From: Zoogloea sp021286885
Lineage (GTDB): Bacteria > Pseudomonadota > Gammaproteobacteria > Burkholderiales > Rhodocyclaceae
Strand: one strand, 5' to 3'
Length of the DNA stretch: 64,000 bases
Assembly (NCBI RefSeq): GCF_041915215.1
Contig: NZ_JAYSBV010000005.1
The notes under the pieces are model-generated. The model had not been told where the DNA came from and searched no databases. It was given only the letters and a program-made list of their open reading frames with translations. A program made the position numbers and the translations under genes. Below are positions 53,107 to 61,109 of this stretch, piece by piece. How positions within the stretch are numbered: position 1 is the stretch's first letter; every line of letters begins with the position of its first letter.

Positions 53107-54114
53107 ATGGGCGAGATTCAACGCGCCGTTCAACTTCTGCAGCAGGGCGAACTGGTCGCCCTGCCCACCGAAACGGTGTACGGCCTCGGCGCCCACGCCC
53201 GCAATCCGGCGGCCCTGGCCAAGATCTTTGCCGCCAAGGGCCGCCCGTCGGATCACCCCCTCATCGTCCATCTGGCCGACCCGGCCCAGCTGGACGATTG
53301 GGCCATCCAGATCCCCGACACCGCCCGCGCCCTTGCCGCCGCCTTCTGGCCCGGCCCCCTGACGCTGATCCTCAAGCGCGCCCCCGGCGTGCCCGATCTG
53401 GTCACGGGCGGGCAAGACACTGTGGGCCTGCGCATTCCCGGCCACCCGGTGGCGCTCGAGCTGCTACGCGCCTTTGGTGACGGCGTTGCGGCCCCGTCCG
53501 CCAACCGTTTTGGCCGGATCAGCCCCACCACCGCCCAGCACGTCCGCCAGGAACTGGGCGACCGGGTGCCCCTGGTGCTCGAAGGCGGCGCCTGTGAGGT
53601 GGGCCTGGAATCCACCATCCTTGACCTGTCCCGCGAGGGCGTGCCCACCATCCTGCGCCCGGGCGCCATTGGCCCCGACGACATTGCCCGGGTCATTGGC
53701 ATCCGCCCCCGCCTGCGCGGCGAAACCCCGGCCCCCGCCGAGGCTGAAGCCCCACCCGCAGACGCCCCCCGTGTGTCCGGCGCCCTGGCGGCCCACTACG
53801 CCCCGCGCACCCCGCTGCTGCTCGCCCCGCTGCCCGAACTCCTGGCCCTGGCCGCCCCCGGCGACACCCTCGTCGCCCACAGCCCCGCCCCGGCCATCCT
53901 GCCCGCCGGCATCACCTGGCACCCGGCCCCCGCCGACCCCGCCGCCTACGGCCACGCCCTGTACGCCACCCTGCGCAGCCTGGACGAAAGCCCCTGCACC
54001 CGCATCCTGGTCGAAGCCCCACCCGCCGACCTCCCCTGGGCCGCCATCGCCGACCGCCTGGGCCGCGCCGCCGTCGGCTCCGGCCCCCAGGACAGCACGG
54101 ACACCCTTGCATAA
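53107..54114 (+). CDS. L-threonylcarbamoyladenylate synthase (Sua5 type)
   Basis: A 335-residue protein: the YrdC/TsaC domain in residues 1-205 with LPTETVYGLGAHARNP, KGRPSDHPLIVHL and APSANRFGRISPTTA, then a Pro/Ala linker and a Sua5 C-terminal domain (HYAPRTPLLLA). It makes threonylcarbamoyl-AMP for tRNA t6A37. ATG at 53107 fits the family. It ends just before the tRNA-Ala gene. Confidence 0.92.
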   Translation: MGEIQRAVQLLQQGELVALPTETVYGLGAHARNPAALAKIFAAKGRPSDHPLIVHLADPAQLDDWAIQIPDTARALAAAFWPGPLTLILKRAPGVPDLVTGGQDTVGLRIPGHPVALELLRAFGDGVAAPSANRFGRISPTTAQHVRQELGDRVPLVLEGGACEVGLESTILDLSREGVPTILRPGAIGPDDIARVIGIRPRLRGETPAPAEAEAPPADAPRVSGALAAHYAPRTPLLLAPLPELLALAAPGDTLVAHSPAPAILPAGITWHPAPADPAAYGHALYATLRSLDESPCTRILVEAPPADLPWAAIADRLGRAAVGSGPQDSTDTLA

Positions 54115-54144
54115 GCCGCCAGCCCCGCTATAATCTTTGCCCAT

Positions 54145-54214
<70 letters not shown>

Positions 54215-54220
<6 letters not shown>

Positions 54221-54227
54221 AGAACAC
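54215..54227 (+). repeat. Left copy of island end repeat (attL-like)
   Basis: CCACCAAGAACAC spans the last bases of the tRNA and the first of the island. The same 13 bases occur at 63362-63374, after another tRNA-like 3' end. Confidence 0.65.
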
Positions 54228-54243
54228 TTCCAAGATGTACCGC

Positions 54244-54287
54244 AAAAGGCCGGAAAACCTAATAAATACAAGGTTTCCGGCCTTTTT
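54244..54287 (+). terminator. Terminator of the tRNA-Ala gene
   Basis: GGCCGGAAAACCT pairs with AGGTTTCCGGCC (one A bulged) and is followed by a run of five T. Confidence 0.85.
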
Positions 54288-54334
54288 CTTTGTCCCGGGC
54301 GTTCCGCATCGTTCCATAGGAAGCCGTGTTTAAA

Positions 54335-54385
54335 TGGGGGTACGGCTTGGGGTATATTCCATACCCCCGCCACCCCGTACCCCCA
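54335..54385. promoter_or_regulatory. Nested inverted repeats upstream of the integrase
   Basis: TGGGGGTACGG at 54335-54345 is the exact reverse complement of CCGTACCCCCA at 54375-54385; inside them GGGGTAT and ATACCCC flank ATTCC. This could be an operator or arm-type binding site, or a structure limiting integrase translation. A similar repeat precedes the truncated integrase at 63491. Confidence 0.5.
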
Positions 54386-54393
54386 AAGCCAGC

Positions 54394-55626
54394 ATGTCCC
54401 TGACCGACACCGCCGTTCGGCAAGCAAAACCAGACGTCAAACCCTACAAGCTCGCCGATGGAAAAGGGCTGTTCATGTTGGTGAATCCTAGTGGCTCGAA
54501 GCTTTGGCGCTTCAAGTACCGGGTGGATGGAAAGGAGAAGCTGCTGGCACTGGGCGCCTATCCAGACGTGGGCTTGAAGGCCGCCCGAGAGCGCCGCGAC
54601 GAGGCCCGCCGGCTGCTGGTCGAAGGGATAGACCCGGGCGAACACCGCAAGCTGACCAAGGCTGCCCGCGCCGATGCCGTGGCCAACAGTTTTGAATCCG
54701 TAGCCCTGGAATGGTTTGCCCGACAGTCCCCCGGCTGGGCCCCCGCCCATGCAGACAAGATCATCCAGCGCCTGAAGAACGATGTTTTTCCATGGCTGGG
54801 GGGCAGGCCGATTGCCGACATAAAGGCCCCTGACGTGTTGGCCACTGTTCGAAGAGTTGAAGAGCGTGGCGCCCTGGACACTGCACACCGGGCTTTGCAG
54901 AACTGCGGGCAGGTGTTCCGTTATGCAGTGGCCACAGGCCGGGCTGAGCGTGACCCCACAGGGGATCTGAGGGGGGCGCTACCCCCGCGCCGCACGGGGC
55001 ATTTTGCTGCCCTGACCAGCCCGGGGGAGGTGGGCGCTCTGCTGCGGGCCATGGAAGCCTTTCGGGGCACCCTGGTGGTGAAGGCTGCCCTGCGCCTGTC
55101 CCCGCTGGTGTTTGTACGCCCCGGGGAGCTAAGGCAGGCCCGGTGGGATGAAATCGACCTGGAGAAAGGGGAGTGGAACATCCCCGCCGAACGGATGAAG
55201 GGATGGACACGCAAGGGCCTGACCGCCCCCCACCTGGTGCCGCTGGCACCTCAGGCCGTGGAGATTCTGCGAGAGCTGCACCCCCTCACAGGGCGAGGGG
55301 AACACGTCTTTGCCGGGCGTGACCCCAAAAAGCCCATGAGCAATGCCGCCGTAAATGCTGCCCTGCGCCGCATGGGCTACGACACCAAAACCGAGATGAC
55401 CGGCCACGGTTTCCGCGCCATGGCCCGCACGATCCTGCATGAAGAGCTGGGCGTGGATCGGGATGTGATCGAACACCAGCTGGCCCACCGCGTGCCGGAC
55501 TCCCTGGGCACCGCCTACAACCGCACCAAGTTCATCAAGGAACGCCGGGCCATGATGACCCGGTGGGCCGACTACCTGGACAGGCTCAAGGCCGGCGCTG
55601 AGGTAATCGCTCTGACTGCCGCCTGA
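54394..55626 (+). CDS. Tyrosine integrase of the genomic island
   Basis: The 410-residue integrase begins MSLTDTAVRQAKPDVKPY, the DUF4102 arm-binding start, and has catalytic residues in FVRPGELRQARWDEID (first Arg), GHGFRAMARTIL (His-x-x-Arg) and the Tyr in GTAYNRTKF. The family integrates at tRNA 3' ends, matching the neighbouring tRNA-Ala. ATG at 54394 is chosen because the upstream residues do not match the family. Confidence 0.93.
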   Translation: MSLTDTAVRQAKPDVKPYKLADGKGLFMLVNPSGSKLWRFKYRVDGKEKLLALGAYPDVGLKAARERRDEARRLLVEGIDPGEHRKLTKAARADAVANSFESVALEWFARQSPGWAPAHADKIIQRLKNDVFPWLGGRPIADIKAPDVLATVRRVEERGALDTAHRALQNCGQVFRYAVATGRAERDPTGDLRGALPPRRTGHFAALTSPGEVGALLRAMEAFRGTLVVKAALRLSPLVFVRPGELRQARWDEIDLEKGEWNIPAERMKGWTRKGLTAPHLVPLAPQAVEILRELHPLTGRGEHVFAGRDPKKPMSNAAVNAALRRMGYDTKTEMTGHGFRAMARTILHEELGVDRDVIEHQLAHRVPDSLGTAYNRTKFIKERRAMMTRWADYLDRLKAGAEVIALTAA

Positions 55627-55722
55627 GCACCGTTTGCCGCGCCTACTTCGACGGGAGGAAAACCGGGAACCCTTGCCCGGCTGGCGCGGCATCTTCGACA
55701 AGGGGAAGCGCAAAGGGGCGCC

Positions 55723-56718
55723 ATGGTTGATTTTCCTGGGTGGGCTCCGGCTTCGCTGGTAGAAAAATATCTACGCGAACAAGCCGACGAAGCGAGGCGA
55801 CGCGAACAAGCACAAGCCGATAAGGTAGAGAAAGGTGTACCTGCTTGGTGGTTGGATGAAATAGCACGAGAAGAGGAGCATCAGCACTTTCTGGAACAGC
55901 TTTTTTATCAACAGGGAGGTGTTGAAATTTTAGGGGCGTTGTTCCGCTTACTGACGCACCCTGATATGGAGTTAGCATGGGAATCCCTTCGGCGCCACCC
56001 CCAGTCTAAGAAAATACACGCGAATTTTGTATCTTGGGGTTTTGAGGAGGCGTTGTGGTGGCATGTGCGTGATTGCTTTAACCAGTTCCGGATAATTTCA
56101 AAGAGAACGGCACAAGAAAAGAAAAAATCAATGCTAAGGGTGGCCCGTGCGGCCCGTGATCTTGTTGAAGCGATTCGCGAAGATCCTGACGCAAGGGGGA
56201 TGGCGGAAGATCACATTTCCCATGTGATGGGTGTAGAGCAAGCAAAATATCAAATGAAGTATCTTGAAGACCGGCCTTCTCCAGGACTTTTGTTTATGCC
56301 CTCGCTTAACCTGAAAAGTGAGGCTCACAGCGCAAGAAACCTTCTGGAGGTTGTGGATTGGGAGTGGTATGAGGGGGAAGATTCAGAGTCAGGCAAGTTT
56401 AGACAATGGCGCCAATGGTCAGATTCTATGCGTTTTGCGTACTGGACTGATGCTGCGGCCAGCTTGTCGTTAGTGGAGCTGCTTTCTGAGTATGCTAAGG
56501 ATGTTGAATATCAGGCAGGAATTCCCCCGGAAATAAAACAGCCAGGGCGTGCCGACTCAGTGTTTAAACCCTACTTTATTCGGAAGACCTCTGGGTGGAT
56601 GAAGTGGTTCTATGGTCAGCCGCTTGATGACACAACAGCGAGGGTGGTTACAGCTGTGCTAGGTCTTTCCACTCCGTTGACACGAGATGATGTAAGGCCC
56701 TACCGGGATAAAAGTTGA
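55723..56718 (+). CDS. Island protein of unknown function
   Basis: A 331-residue soluble protein, strongly charged at the start (YLREQADEARRREQAQADKVE, likely helix), then helical segments and Trp-rich patches (WGFEEALWWHVRD, VVDWEWYEGED, SGWMKWFYGQ). No motif identifies its function. Base composition is lower in GC than in the flanking chromosome, consistent with transfer. Confidence 0.7.
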   Translation: MVDFPGWAPASLVEKYLREQADEARRREQAQADKVEKGVPAWWLDEIAREEEHQHFLEQLFYQQGGVEILGALFRLLTHPDMELAWESLRRHPQSKKIHANFVSWGFEEALWWHVRDCFNQFRIISKRTAQEKKKSMLRVARAARDLVEAIREDPDARGMAEDHISHVMGVEQAKYQMKYLEDRPSPGLLFMPSLNLKSEAHSARNLLEVVDWEWYEGEDSESGKFRQWRQWSDSMRFAYWTDAAASLSLVELLSEYAKDVEYQAGIPPEIKQPGRADSVFKPYFIRKTSGWMKWFYGQPLDDTTARVVTAVLGLSTPLTRDDVRPYRDKS

Positions 56719-56817
56719 TCTGTTCACAAGATTTTCATCCCGTTTCAAACCACTAAGATCTAGCAAAAATGCGCCATGTCTCCGGGCTGTTCCGGGGAAG
56801 TTCTCGAAGGAACTCAC

Positions 56818-57048
56818 ATGGCCGCAATTTACCATCCTGTCCCCCCTGTTATCCTGCGCCGCCCGGAGGTTGAAGCCCGGGTTGGCTTGCGTCGATCTGC
56901 GCTGTATCAGCGTATCAAGGCTGGCTCTTTCCCCGCCCCTGTCCAGCTAGGCCCGAAGTCTGTGGGCTGGGTCGAATCAGAGATTAATGAATGGCTTGTG
57001 GCTCGCGTGGCTGCGCGTGATGCTGAATTGAAGGCGGCTGGCCGGTGA
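56818..57048 (+). CDS. AlpA-family excisionase/regulator
   Basis: A 76-residue protein with the AlpA MerR-like helix-turn-helix VILRRPEVEARVGLRRSALYQRIKAG and SVGWVESEINEWL (residues given in parts of one domain). Such proteins control excision of islands. ATG at 56818 directly follows GAAGGAAC. It overlaps the next frame region slightly. Confidence 0.88.
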   Translation: MAAIYHPVPPVILRRPEVEARVGLRRSALYQRIKAGSFPAPVQLGPKSVGWVESEINEWLVARVAARDAELKAAGR

Positions 57049-57056
57049 GGGGGCGT

Positions 57057-57800
57057 ATGAGCATCTCTTCACTGCCCCAAGAGCACCAAGGCCGGCGACG
57101 CGTTGCCCTGGTGGAGTTGGGAGCCCCAGCTAACGCAGATGCTTTGGTTTGGGCTTGCCGTCTTCCTCGGTGGGATCGTTCCAAGGCGGAAACGCTCAAG
57201 ATCGGGCAAGTCCTGGGGCTGACAGATGAGCCGGGGGAAGGGTTTGCCGATTATCGGGGCCGGCTACGCGTTGCCCTGGCAGAGCTGGGAGCCCCAGCTA
57301 ACGCAGATGCTTTGGTTTGGGCTTGCCGTCTTCCTCGGTGGGATCGTTCCAAGGCGGAAACGCTCAAGATCGGGCAAGTCCTGGGGCTGTCAGTTGAGCC
57401 GGGGGAAGGGTTTGCCGATTATCGGGGCCGGCTACGCGTTGCCCTGGCAGAGCTGGGCGCCCCAGCTAACGCGGATGCCTTGTTTTGGATTTGCCGTCTT
57501 CCCCGGTGGGATCGCACCAAGGCGGAAACGCTCAAGATCGGGCAAGTCCTGGGGCTGCCAGCTGAGCCGGGGGAAGGGCTGGCCGATTATCGGGGCCGGC
57601 TGCGGATCGCCCTGGCGGAACGACTCGGGCCTCATTCCACTGACCCTCGGGTTTGGCTGGCCCGCCTGCCCCGGTGGCAAAAGTCCATGCCCGAAACTCA
57701 AAAAATGGCCCAGGTACTGAACCTTCCCGCCAAGTTGGGAGAGTCCTTACCCGGCTGGCGCCGCCGTATCGAGACTGCCCTGAATGAAAGGCTGAGCTAA
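57057..57800 (+). CDS. Protein of four 56-residue tandem repeats, unknown function
   Basis: The 247-residue protein is a short lead (MSISSLPQEHQGRR) then four copies of a 56-residue unit containing ALVWACRLPRWDRSKAETLK and IGQVLGL...EPGEGFADYRGRL. Copies 1-3 are nearly identical; copy 4 is divergent (RIALAERLGPHSTDP). The unit looks helical and may bind DNA or protein; no function is known. I use ATG at 57057 rather than GTG at 57045. Confidence 0.7.
   Translation: MSISSLPQEHQGRRRVALVELGAPANADALVWACRLPRWDRSKAETLKIGQVLGLTDEPGEGFADYRGRLRVALAELGAPANADALVWACRLPRWDRSKAETLKIGQVLGLSVEPGEGFADYRGRLRVALAELGAPANADALFWICRLPRWDRTKAETLKIGQVLGLPAEPGEGLADYRGRLRIALAERLGPHSTDPRVWLARLPRWQKSMPETQKMAQVLNLPAKLGESLPGWRRRIETALNERLS
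57099..57770 (+). repeat. 168-bp tandem repeat, four units (the fourth diverged)
   Basis: Units start near 57099, 57267, 57435 and 57603. The first two are almost identical in DNA, the third has scattered changes, and the fourth is degenerate. The period is exactly 56 codons, so gain or loss of units keeps the frame. Confidence 0.85.
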
Positions 57801-59083
57801 TGGCCAAACCCATCTCTATCTCCATGTCCGAAGTCCTGGCCCAGTTCCGGGCCGCTGCGGCTGCGCGGGGGCTGGAGCTGCCGGGGCAGATCGAAACAGA
57901 CGGGGCTTTGCATCGTTGCCCCCTGGCCCAGGGCGCCGCCCGGCGCCCGGATGGGGCCTATCTGCTGCACCTGGACGGGATACCCGCTGGGGGCTTCCAG
58001 AACTTCAAGGATGGCATGGGCTGGGAGAACTGGCGGGCCGATATTGGCCGCCAGCTGACCCCCGAAGAGGAAGCCGCCCACCGTGCCCGCGTGGCCGAAC
58101 AACAGGCCGCCCGGGAAGCTGCCACCAAGGCGCGGCGAGACAATGCTCGCCGCAAGGCTAACGGCATCTGGAACAACGCCAAGCCCGCCCCCGAGGATCA
58201 CCCTTACCTTGCCCGCAAGGGCGTTACGGGGCTTGGGCTGCGTCTGGGGCTGTGGCCCAAGCGGGAAGAGGCCCGCCCGGGCGATTGGCGAGAAAGGCGG
58301 ATTCCGGCCCTGCTGGTGCCCATGCGTAGCGCCACGAACACCCTGCACAGCTTGCAGGCAATCTTTGCCGAGCGCCTGGAGGATGGGCGGGACAAGGATT
58401 TTCTGCCGGGGGGTGAGAAGGCCGGCAAGTTCCATCTGATCGGCACTCCGGCCCCGGATCAGCCGCTATGCGTGGCCGAAGGCTACGCCACAGCCGCCAG
58501 CATCCACATGGCCACGGGCGGGCCGGTGGCGGTAGCTTTTGATGCTGGCAACCTGGAAGCCGTGGCCCAGGGGCTGCACCAAGCCTTCCCCGCGTGCGTG
58601 CTCGTGATCTGCGCCGATGATGACATGGCCACTCCTGGCAATCCGGGCCTGACCAAAGCCCAGGCCGCCGCCCGAGCGGTGGGGGGCGTGGTCGCCGTGC
58701 CGGTCTTTGGCCCTGATCGCGCCCCGGGGCAGACCGACTTTAACGACATGCATCAAGCCCGGGGCCTGGAGGCGGTGGCGGATGTGATCCGGGCGGCTTG
58801 GGCAGGCCGCTCAGGGCTGCCGGGCGAGGGGGCCGAAGCAACCCCCACGCCTCCCCCTGCAAACCTCACCAGCGCCCCGGAAACGGCCCCAGCGTTCACG
58901 GGCGAGGGGAGCCCCGAAGCTGCCCCGGATACACCTGCCCCGAAGAAGTCCCGCAAGTGCTATGGCCCGCTATTCAGAACACGACACCAGCAGGATCTAC
59001 CAAGCGGCAGATGCTTTCCGAGCCAACTGCCTCTTGCGCGACGGATCGCTGCTGTTCGACGACGCGTCTGTTTGGCGTCCTGA
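57800..59083 (+). CDS. TOPRIM primase-like protein, C-terminus probably replaced
   Basis: The 427-residue protein starts MAKPISISMSEVLAQFRAAA and has a possible zinc-free primase-like N-domain, a charged helix (EEEAAHRARVAEQQAAREAA), then a TOPRIM domain with CVAEGYATAASIHMATGG (catalytic Glu) and VLVICADDDMATPGN (Asp-rich DxD). From about residue 385 the sequence becomes Arg-rich and unlike the family (RTRHQQDLPSGRCFP) where it overlaps the McrB fragment. The family's usual helicase or end region is missing, pointing to a recombination join near 58950. Confidence 0.72.
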   Translation: MAKPISISMSEVLAQFRAAAAARGLELPGQIETDGALHRCPLAQGAARRPDGAYLLHLDGIPAGGFQNFKDGMGWENWRADIGRQLTPEEEAAHRARVAEQQAAREAATKARRDNARRKANGIWNNAKPAPEDHPYLARKGVTGLGLRLGLWPKREEARPGDWRERRIPALLVPMRSATNTLHSLQAIFAERLEDGRDKDFLPGGEKAGKFHLIGTPAPDQPLCVAEGYATAASIHMATGGPVAVAFDAGNLEAVAQGLHQAFPACVLVICADDDMATPGNPGLTKAQAAARAVGGVVAVPVFGPDRAPGQTDFNDMHQARGLEAVADVIRAAWAGRSGLPGEGAEATPTPPPANLTSAPETAPAFTGEGSPEAAPDTPAPKKSRKCYGPLFRTRHQQDLPSGRCFPSQLPLARRIAAVRRRVCLAS

Positions 59084-59675
59084 CGTGCTGGATCGCATCC
59101 ACAAGGCCTTCGTTGCCACTCCCGACGAAGGCGACCGCACGTTCATCGACAAGTTCAAAGACCAGGTGGGCAAGGCCGGGCAGGATGTGTCACGTCTTGC
59201 GGCAGAGATCTTGAGCGTGTACTTCCTGTTCCCCTCCAGTGTCGGAGGTATGCGCAAGCGGCAGGTCGTGAACGAGGTGCTCGGCTGGGGCGGCGACAGC
59301 CTGCCAGAGTCACATCCTGTGTCGGCAGCCTTCGCCAACGGGATCGGTAGCGGAGGTCAGGGCTACGACACCCGCCGCCCCTTCGAGATCGCCTTCCTGA
59401 TCGAACTCGCCATCGCATGGAAGAAGTTGCCGCAAGATCGGCAGGTAGAGGTGGCTGCCAATCCGTGGCTCTTTCAAGAGTTCGTGGACAGCATTGAGGA
59501 CGCAGAGTCAAAGCAGCTCCGGCACATGCTTCTTCGTCTTCTTTTTCCCGAGCACTTCGAGCGCAAAGCAAGACACTGTGAGTTGCTGTACTGGAGCAAT
59601 AGAGGGGGGCTTGCTGGGACTTATGACTCGTCGCTCGGTGGAGGCAGCGTTGAGGTCAGGTCAAGTGAAAATTAA
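58962..59675 (+). pseudogene. N-terminal fragment of an McrB-like restriction protein
   Basis: A 237-residue frame beginning MARYSEHDTSRIYQAADAF that resembles the N-terminal region of McrB-type AAA proteins, ending at the HMLLRLLFPEHFERKA segment where relatives continue with the GTPase/AAA domain. Here the frame changes to unrelated CELLYWSNRGGLAG and stops; no Walker motifs are present. It is likely a truncated gene from a lost type IV restriction system. Confidence 0.65.
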
Positions 59676-59694
59676 GACGATCTGGTTATGACAC

Positions 59695-59723
59695 TTGACA
59701 GGCGGTGATTTCCAGTGTATAAT
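59695..59723 (+). promoter_or_regulatory. Consensus sigma-70 promoter of the peptide cassette
   Basis: TTGACA at 59695-59700 and TATAAT at 59718-59723 are both perfect, separated by exactly 17 bases. The start point would be near 59730, 40 bases before the peptide ATG. It is the only perfect-consensus promoter I noticed in the window. Confidence 0.88.
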
Positions 59724-59728
59724 TAACT

Positions 59729-59756
59729 GCAGCAACTTTGCTGCTTGCTTTTTTTC
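59729..59756 (+). promoter_or_regulatory. Leader hairpin with T tract
   Basis: GCAGCA pairs with TGCTGC (59729-59744) and TTGCTTTTTTTC follows. Lying at the predicted start of transcription, it could stabilise the 5' end or act as an attenuator. Confidence 0.5.
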
Positions 59757-59770
59757 AATCGGAGTCTCTT

Positions 59771-59839
59771 ATGAATCAACAACCTTACGAACCCCCCAAG
59801 AAGTCGACCAGCAAGACTGGATCGTCTCAGTGTAACTGA
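59771..59839 (+). CDS. Candidate RiPP precursor peptide, 22 residues
   Basis: The peptide begins MNQQPYEPPKKS and ends with SKTGSSQCN. GGAG lies 7 bases before the ATG. It has a Tyr-x-x-Pro pattern (Y6, P9) like that by which lasso and related leaders are bound by PqqD-like domains, a single Gly17, one Cys21 and a C-terminal Asn22. A leader to about Gly17 and a core of SSQCN is a reasonable guess. It sits between a consensus promoter and a terminator, just ahead of genes with PqqD-like domains. It is too short for standard gene finding, and its role is inferred from context. Confidence 0.72.
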   Translation: MNQQPYEPPKKSTSKTGSSQCN

Positions 59840-59859
59840 GCGGAAAAGAATATTTCGCG

Positions 59860-59886
59860 TGAGGAGCCCTCGGGCTCCTTTTTTTC
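59860..59886 (+). terminator. Terminator between peptide and enzyme genes
   Basis: AGGAGCCC pairs with GGGCTCCT around TC and is followed by seven T. Partial read-through would give far more peptide mRNA than enzyme mRNA, as in many peptide clusters. The 145 bases after it (59887-60032) hold no recognisable gene. Confidence 0.85.
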
Positions 59887-60032
59887 ATAAATGGATAATC
59901 AAAGGTTTGGGAGCCATCGCAGCTCGAGAACATTTGGCCCACCTGATGTGTTGCTGATTGTCAATGCGAGCACGAACAGCAGTAGGCGAATGATCCTTGG
60001 GGGTCCTCAGTTGAAGTCGTGGGGTTGATGAC

Positions 60033-61109
60033 ATGTTTAAGCTGATTCGTGGAGACTATTGCTTTTCGTCATGGTCATTCCGTGTTGCCAGTCTACTGGA
60101 TCTCGCTGGTTGTCAGTATGAAGACGTGTATCTGCCGCTAGATTGGCCTATGAAGTTTTCAGCCGAGGATTTCGTCTTTGTCGATCTCGATTTGTCGCCA
60201 GAAGATGATGCATGCTTTTGCCCCTGCGACCATGAGCTACTTAATCGGCTTATGAGAGATCACGGGCTCCATCGGAATCCGCTTCTCACCATTCAGCCCC
60301 ATGTCCCAGTTCTACTTGACTGTAGGAATGGCCTGGTGGTCGCAACATACCGATCAATTTTAGATCGGATTGTGACTAGCACCTGTGAGGGAGCTGAGTT
60401 GAAACCCGAGGAGGAAGGCGAGCAATGTTTGATGTGGCAGCTAGTTGACCATTTCACTGCCGACTACCTGCCGCTCATGAATCACATGTCATTTGCGAAA
60501 TCGCTTCGGGGGCCAAGAAGCAGAGGCCACTTGGACCTTGAGTTGGTACGTGGCTTGGCGGAGAAGTTTCTTCTTACTTTGGACACGCTGATTGGTCGAT
60601 TCTGTCAGCGCAAGAGCTTCCCGTTTGGAAAAATGACCTGCTTGGAGATTACGCTAGCTCCCTTTGCTCAACAATTTATGGGATGGGGGTACCCTGGGAT
60701 TGAGGGGCACCCATGTTCTGATTATCTCCAGGAAATCATCGAGCATCCTGCAGTTTCTAGCTTATTGAAACGAGCCTCCGAGCCTTATTATCGAATCGAG
60801 CGATCAGAAGAAAATTCCCCAGCGTGGATAGCCCACCATTATCGATATTGGAAAGAATATAACCTTATTCACGATTGGCAGAATATGGTTATTCACAGAC
60901 TTGAGAATGACTCTGCTGTCTTGATTTTCGAGGAGGCACTTGCCGGAAGCAACGTAAACGATATCGGTGCCGCGCTTTCGAAGAGGTTTTGCATAAGCCC
61001 TCAGGTTGCGGTTGATGACGCTGTGAGTTTTCTTGAGTCTATTTCGCCCGTGCAGAATTATGGGGCGCTTGACAAATCGCTAGTGGGATGGAGTAAACAT
61101 GGACGATGA
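60033..61109 (+). CDS. Glutathione S-transferase-like protein fused to a PqqD-like domain
   Basis: The 358-residue protein has a thioredoxin-like GST N-domain (FKLIRGDYCFSSWSFRVASL, residues 2-21; DVYLPLDWP; PHVPVLLDCRNGLVVAT), then an all-helical GST C-domain to about residue 270 (ITLAPFAQQFMGWGYPGIEG, YLQEIIEHPAVSSLL), and a C-terminal PqqD-like domain, residues ~278-345 (MVIHRLENDSAVLIFEEALA). SSWS at residues 12-15 carries the GST catalytic Ser position. A role binding the precursor and adding or removing glutathione or acting on the Cys is suggested but unproven. It overlaps the radical SAM gene by 11 bases. Confidence 0.78.
   Translation: MFKLIRGDYCFSSWSFRVASLLDLAGCQYEDVYLPLDWPMKFSAEDFVFVDLDLSPEDDACFCPCDHELLNRLMRDHGLHRNPLLTIQPHVPVLLDCRNGLVVATYRSILDRIVTSTCEGAELKPEEEGEQCLMWQLVDHFTADYLPLMNHMSFAKSLRGPRSRGHLDLELVRGLAEKFLLTLDTLIGRFCQRKSFPFGKMTCLEITLAPFAQQFMGWGYPGIEGHPCSDYLQEIIEHPAVSSLLKRASEPYYRIERSEENSPAWIAHHYRYWKEYNLIHDWQNMVIHRLENDSAVLIFEEALAGSNVNDIGAALSKRFCISPQVAVDDAVSFLESISPVQNYGALDKSLVGWSKHGR

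Noticed and set aside
57226..57720. Second-frame reading of the 168-bp repeats
   Set aside because: It is open only because the repeat period is a multiple of three; the frame with the start and good ribosome context is the one annotated.
58962..59675. Functional McrB restriction protein
   Set aside because: No nucleotide-binding motifs and no McrC neighbour; only the N-terminal part is present.
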